NCBI GenBank assembly: GCA_020845755.1
Contig: JADLFE010000033.1
Span: 310,001 to 374,000 of the forward strand
DNA length: 64,000 bases
Reading direction: 5' to 3'
DNA from: Phycisphaerales bacterium
GTDB lineage: Bacteria > Planctomycetota > Phycisphaerae > Phycisphaerales > UBA1924
Shown: positions 60,783-64,000 of the stretch, piece after piece
Position numbering within the stretch: position 1 is the first letter of the stretch
How the letters are laid out: every line of letters starts with the position of its first letter
The notes under the pieces: model-generated
Database searches by the model: none
What the model was told of the DNA's origin: nothing
Seen by the model: only the letters and a program-made list of their open reading frames with translations
Made by a program: the position numbers and the translations under genes

Positions 60783-61916
60783 TCAATACGTGTTGCGCTT
60801 GCGAGTGAATCCTTCGCGCGTGGGATCGAGCCTGGCCAGTACTTCCGCGATGCGCTCGCCCGCGTGTCCGTTGCCGTACGGGTGTGAGGTCGGGACGCTC
60901 GCGGGATTCTCTCGAACGAGTGCCGCCAATTTGCCCAACGCGCCTTCCGCGACGTGCGTTACGTTGGCCGGCTCTTCGCGCCCGGCCTGTCTAGGCCCGA
61001 CGTCGATCACCCGCAGCCCCACCGCCGCTGCTTCGATCCGCCCCGCCGAACTGTTGCCGATCATCACGCCACCGATCGACGCGAGCCTCTTGAGCAGCCC
61101 GATGAACGCGGCCCTTGGCACGTGCTCAAGCACCCGCAGCTTGCCTTGGCCCTCGCGCGCCCACAGTTCGCTCATGATCGCGTCGCGCCCGGGGTCGAGA
61201 TTGGGCATGAGCGCCAGCACCGGCGGGGCGACCAATGCCGCGTCGAAGACCGCCGCCGCGATCGCCCGCTCACGAGAATCGCTCAGGCCCGCGGGGTGAA
61301 GCAGCGCCAGCGTGCGTGGCGAGCCGAGATCGCGCCACGTCGCGTCGCTCATCATCTCCATCGATGCGAGATCGTCGATCGCGGGCGACCCGACGAGACA
61401 GACGCGCTCTTCTGGCTCACCCAGGCGCACGATGCGATCGTGTGATTCGCGGCTGGCCGCGAAGTGAACGTGCGCGAGTTTCGTGATCGCGTGTCGCATC
61501 GATTCGTCGGCCACGCCCTCGGCCCGGTCGCCGCCGTGGATGTGCGCGAGGCCCACGCCCGCGACCGCCGCGGCCGACGCCGCCGCGAACGCCTCGATGC
61601 GGTCGCCCAGCACGACAATCCACTCCGGGTGATGCCGCTCGATCGCGCGGACCGTGAGCGATACGCCCTTACCAACGCTCTCCGCGTCGGCGAGGCGTCC
61701 CACGCGGCCGGCGGTCTGCATCGGGATCAGTTCCGCGACATGAAACTCGGCCTTCACATCGCGGAGTGTCGTGGCGGGCGGGACAAGATGCGAGCCGGCA
61801 ACGAACACGAGCAGATCGAGGTCGTCGCGCCGCGAGATCGCGCGCATGACCGGTCGCAGCAGGCCGAAGTCCGCCCGCGAGCCCGTCACCACCGCGACAG
61901 GACGCTTGGCGTTCAT
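60783..61916 (-). CDS. neuC: UDP-N-acetylglucosamine 2-epimerase (hydrolysing), NeuC-like
   Basis: Converts UDP-GlcNAc (or a related sugar nucleotide) to ManNAc-type sugar plus UDP, the entry to nonulosonic acid synthesis. The 377-residue product has the NeuC start VVTGSRADFGLLRPVMRAIS, the metal-free active-site region LGDRIEAFAAASAA, HIHGGDRAEG, and GNSSAGRIEAAAVG with MIGNSSAG. It ends KRNTY. The ATG 61916 overlaps the neuB stop (ATGA). It is the last gene of the neuA-neuB-neuC operon, 102 nt from the osmC-like start. Confidence 0.9.
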   Translation of the reverse strand: MNAKRPVAVVTGSRADFGLLRPVMRAISRRDDLDLLVFVAGSHLVPPATTLRDVKAEFHVAELIPMQTAGRVGRLADAESVGKGVSLTVRAIERHHPEWIVVLGDRIEAFAAASAAAVAGVGLAHIHGGDRAEGVADESMRHAITKLAHVHFAASRESHDRIVRLGEPEERVCLVGSPAIDDLASMEMMSDATWRDLGSPRTLALLHPAGLSDSRERAIAAAVFDAALVAPPVLALMPNLDPGRDAIMSELWAREGQGKLRVLEHVPRAAFIGLLKRLASIGGVMIGNSSAGRIEAAAVGLRVIDVGPRQAGREEPANVTHVAEGALGKLAALVRENPASVPTSHPYGNGHAGERIAEVLARLDPTREGFTRKRNTY

Positions 61917-63001
61917 GCAGACGCTTTCAGCGCGGCGCTCGGGGCAAGGTCCGCCTCATTCAAGGGCTGATCGGGCGCAAGGTCGCGGGCCGCGACGCGC
62001 CCGACCACGCTCTCGATCATCCAGGGTTCGAGGCCGGTTCCGGGCCGCTTGATGGTCAGCATGTCGGACGTGATCTTCGTCCCGCGATGGATGGCTCTGG
62101 TCGCCACGATCGACTGGCGCGAGACATGTCGCACGTCGCGCTCGCAGTCGAGCACGCGCTTGCAGCGCTCGCCCTCCCACTCATCAACGCCGAACGCCGA
62201 CACACGCTCCCACGCGGCGTGCGCGAGCGTGATATAGCGGCGCATCGCGCCGGGCTCCAGCGACGCCGAGTGGTCGGGGCCGCTCGCCTGGTTGCTGTAG
62301 GTCATGTGCTTCTCGAGCACGCATGCCCCGAGGCGAACCAGTCGTGCGCCGGTCTCGACATCGGGCGTGTGATCGCTATACCCCGTCGGGCAACCCGCGA
62401 AACGATCCCGCATCGCAACAAACCCCTCGATTCCGAGCTCTCCGGGCGGGGTGGGATATGAACTGACGCATTGCAGGAACATTGATCTCGCGGCCGCGGG
62501 GACGAGCCACGAACTCGCACGCTCGACCTCGTCCATCGTGCTGGCGCCGGTGCTGACGATCACGGGGCGGCCCGTATCCATCGCCGCGCGGAGGAGCGGA
62601 CGGTTGATGATGTCGGGCGATGCGGTCTTGTACGCATCCCAGCGGAATCGGCGTGCCGCCTCGAACAATTCAACACTGAAGACCGTCACGATCGCGTCGA
62701 GCCCGAGCGTGTGTGCCAGTCGCCCCGCGGCGACGAGCACGTTGATGGGCGTTTCCAGGCGCCTCAGCATCTCGATCGGGTCGCGCTCGCCCGAGTCTTC
62801 CTGGTACTTTGCCAGGCGCGACGCCCGGCTCATCAGCCGTTCGGCCTCGAAGTACTGGAACTTCACCGCGTCGACGCCCGTTCCCGCCGCCAGGCGCACG
62901 AGTTCCAGCAGCCGCTCCGGCGATCCGTCGTGATTCACGCCCAGTTCCGCGATGACGTACGGCGGGAACTGCTCGCCGATGCTGCGATCGCCGATTCTCA
63001 T
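61913..63001 (-). CDS. neuB: N-acetylneuraminate synthase-type enzyme, NeuB-like
   Basis: Condenses phosphoenolpyruvate with a ManNAc-type sugar to a nine-carbon (nonulosonic) acid. The 362-residue product has the NeuB core MRIGDRSIGEQFPPYVIAEL ... GVNHDGSPE, AGTGVDAVKFQYFEAERLMS, STGASTMDEVERA and GYSDHTPDVE, LGACVLEKHMTYS, then a C-terminal SAF domain (about 305-362; AIHRGTKITSDMLTIKRPG). The precursor may be sialic, legionaminic or pseudaminic acid-like. ATGA overlaps at both ends couple it to neuA and neuC. Confidence 0.92.
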   Translation of the reverse strand: MRIGDRSIGEQFPPYVIAELGVNHDGSPERLLELVRLAAGTGVDAVKFQYFEAERLMSRASRLAKYQEDSGERDPIEMLRRLETPINVLVAAGRLAHTLGLDAIVTVFSVELFEAARRFRWDAYKTASPDIINRPLLRAAMDTGRPVIVSTGASTMDEVERASSWLVPAAARSMFLQCVSSYPTPPGELGIEGFVAMRDRFAGCPTGYSDHTPDVETGARLVRLGACVLEKHMTYSNQASGPDHSASLEPGAMRRYITLAHAAWERVSAFGVDEWEGERCKRVLDCERDVRHVSRQSIVATRAIHRGTKITSDMLTIKRPGTGLEPWMIESVVGRVAARDLAPDQPLNEADLAPSAALKASA

Positions 63002-63789
63002 GCTGATTTCTCCATCACAGACGCGAGCGGCGAGCGCCCGGACACGCCGCGCGACGACAGCACGGCGTTGGCCACCACAAGATCGATCGGCGCATCGATG
63101 TCGATCACGTCGCCCTCGTTGGTCTCGATCGCACGCCGATCGCGCCCGAGGAACGCGTGCGGCCCATCGGGCACCCCGGCGATCTCTCGCAGCAGGGCCC
63201 GGCGCGTCACGACCATCACGCCGCCGTCCGGCACATACGCCGGCGGGAGCATCTGACGCCGATACACACCGTGAAAGAGCGTGTCGCCCTCCCACGGGAG
63301 CAGATCGCCGTGCTCGCCGACGCGCACCATCCACCATGGGTGATGCTTGCCGACGCGCGAAAAACTCTGCACGGAATCCGCGCCGGTCTCCGCCAGTCGC
63401 AGGATTGCCCGTTGCGAGAGATCGCGCGGGCGCACGGGGACGTTGGCGTAGAGGATGACGACGGGAGCCGCCGAGACGCCGTGCCGCATTTCGATCTCGC
63501 CGAGCGCGTGGCGGGCGGCATCGTCGACGCTCGCGCCGTCGCTTGCCAGCGCGGCCGGGCGTGTCACGACCTCTGCGCCCATCGCCCGCGCGGCATCGCT
63601 CACCCTCGGATCGTCGGTCGAAACCACGACACGCGCGATCCCGCGTGTCTCCTGCGCGTGCTCGATGGTCCACGCCACGCACGGGCGGGCGCCGACCATC
63701 GCGGTGTTCTTGCCGGGCACGCCCTTGCTCCCAGCGCGAGCGAGGATGATGGCGATCGCGCCCGAAGTTGTCTCACGCGGCGGGTTCAT
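62998..63789 (-). CDS. neuA: CMP-nonulosonate cytidylyltransferase, NeuA-like
   Basis: Activates the nonulosonic acid as its CMP ester for transfer. The 263-residue product starts MNPPRETTSGAIAIILARAG and has the nucleotide motif ARAGSKGVPGKN, then STDDPRVSDAARAMGAEVV, a SVDDAARHAL helix and the acid core SVQSFSRVGKHHPWWMVRV. Short for the family (usual 220-240 plus C-terminal part). ATG 63789 overlaps the end of the partial upstream gene by 17 nt. No sialyltransferase lies in the window. Confidence 0.88.
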   Translation of the reverse strand: MNPPRETTSGAIAIILARAGSKGVPGKNTAMVGARPCVAWTIEHAQETRGIARVVVSTDDPRVSDAARAMGAEVVTRPAALASDGASVDDAARHALGEIEMRHGVSAAPVVILYANVPVRPRDLSQRAILRLAETGADSVQSFSRVGKHHPWWMVRVGEHGDLLPWEGDTLFHGVYRRQMLPPAYVPDGGVMVVTRRALLREIAGVPDGPHAFLGRDRRAIETNEGDVIDIDAPIDLVVANAVLSSRGVSGRSPLASVMEKSA

Positions 63790-64000
63790 GCTGTGTTGCT
63801 TTCTGCTCGATGAGCCCCGCCGCTTGTGCCGGAGTGAGCGGGAGCACACTTGGGATCGCCTCAACAAACGCGCGCGTCGAGAGGTCGCGCGCCTCGACAC
63901 ATACCGGGCGCGGCAGGGCCGCGATCCGCGCACCCCCGACCGCCCGGGCCGGAGGATCGATCACGCACCACCCCGCGCGCATGATCCAGCGGTCATAGAA
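63773..64000 (-). CDS. Partial gene upstream of neuA (5' end outside window)
   Basis: An open minus-strand frame enters the window at 64000 (FYDRWIMRAGWCVIDPPARA) and ends at a stop at 63773, after LPLTPAQAAGLIEQKATQHE. It is the upstream member of the neu operon, overlapping the neuA start by 17 nt. About 75 residues of the C-terminus are seen, without a recognisable family; a carbohydrate-pathway enzyme is likely from context only. Confidence 0.6.
   Translation of the reverse strand, partial: FYDRWIMRAGWCVIDPPARAVGGARIAALPRPVCVEARDLSTRAFVEAIPSVLPLTPAQAAGLIEQKATQHEPAA

Overview
The window is a high-GC bacterial chromosome segment with short intergenic gaps and genes on both strands. Its marks point to Planctomycetota, most likely a Phycisphaerae relative: secreted proteins ending in a PEP-CTERM-like tail (PxPG, hydrophobic stretch, Arg-rich end), a dockerin/EF-hand-like tail on another secreted protein, several zinc-ribbon membrane proteins of planctomycetal type, and a peptidoglycan gene complement (uppP, murJ, SpoIID/LytB-like). 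No rRNA, tRNA, IS element, prophage or CRISPR array was recognised. The lineage call is inference.

Layout. 1-9.5 kb: a partial repeat protein cut by the window edge, ClpB, two small genes (one YjfB-like), a small lipoprotein, a basic HTH-like protein, ParB, a NUDIX hydrolase carrying two parS-like sites, an ABC ATPase and a DciA/DUF721-like protein. 9.6-20.4 kb: a PEP-CTERM protein, DnaE, two duplicated zinc-ribbon membrane proteins, a secreted DUF3472-type protein, a PfkB-type sugar kinase. 20.5-31.2 kb: a PEGA-like lipoprotein, a SpoU methyltransferase, UppP, SerA, a Pmp3-type peptide, HU, a GT4 glycosyltransferase, an AhpD-like protein, NadA and a dehydrogenase with a signal peptide. 31.3-42.5 kb: a hybrid histidine kinase, a SpoIID/LytB lipoprotein, DprA, LexA, DUF4126, a hydrolase, Dtd and an SDR. 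42.5-52.7 kb: a minus-strand operon parA-vanZ-nhaD-murJ-small lipoprotein-SDR, small membrane and acidic proteins, a KdsC-like phosphatase, a glycosyltransferase and PlsY. 52.7-64 kb: a HAF-repeat PEP-CTERM protein, a sialidase-fold secreted protein, Tmk, a lone NuoF, a nuclease-helicase (DUF2075), OsmC, and a nonulosonic (sialic-type) acid operon neuA-neuB-neuC with a partial gene upstream.

How the parts work together. Chromosome segregation is represented by ParB with two parS-like sites beside it and by ParA about 40 kb away at the head of a cell-envelope operon. Envelope synthesis is represented by UppP, MurJ, PlsY, glycosyltransferases and the neu operon. DNA replication, repair and uptake are represented by DnaE, DciA-like, LexA, DprA and Tmk.

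The most notable signals are: (1) a recurrent -10-like hexamer (TAnnnT, usually TAnnCT) 5-8 nt before the start codon of at least 15 genes, which predicts widespread leaderless mRNAs; (2) two parS-like 16-mers inside the gene next to parB; (3) a dinucleotide repeat that puts a secreted protein's signal peptide out of frame with its body, a possible phase-variable switch or a sequencing error; (4) a 203-nt out-of-frame overlap of a coding-looking ORF into lexA; (5) a 124-nt nested inverted repeat; and (6) an exact-start duplication of promoter plus zinc-ribbon module.
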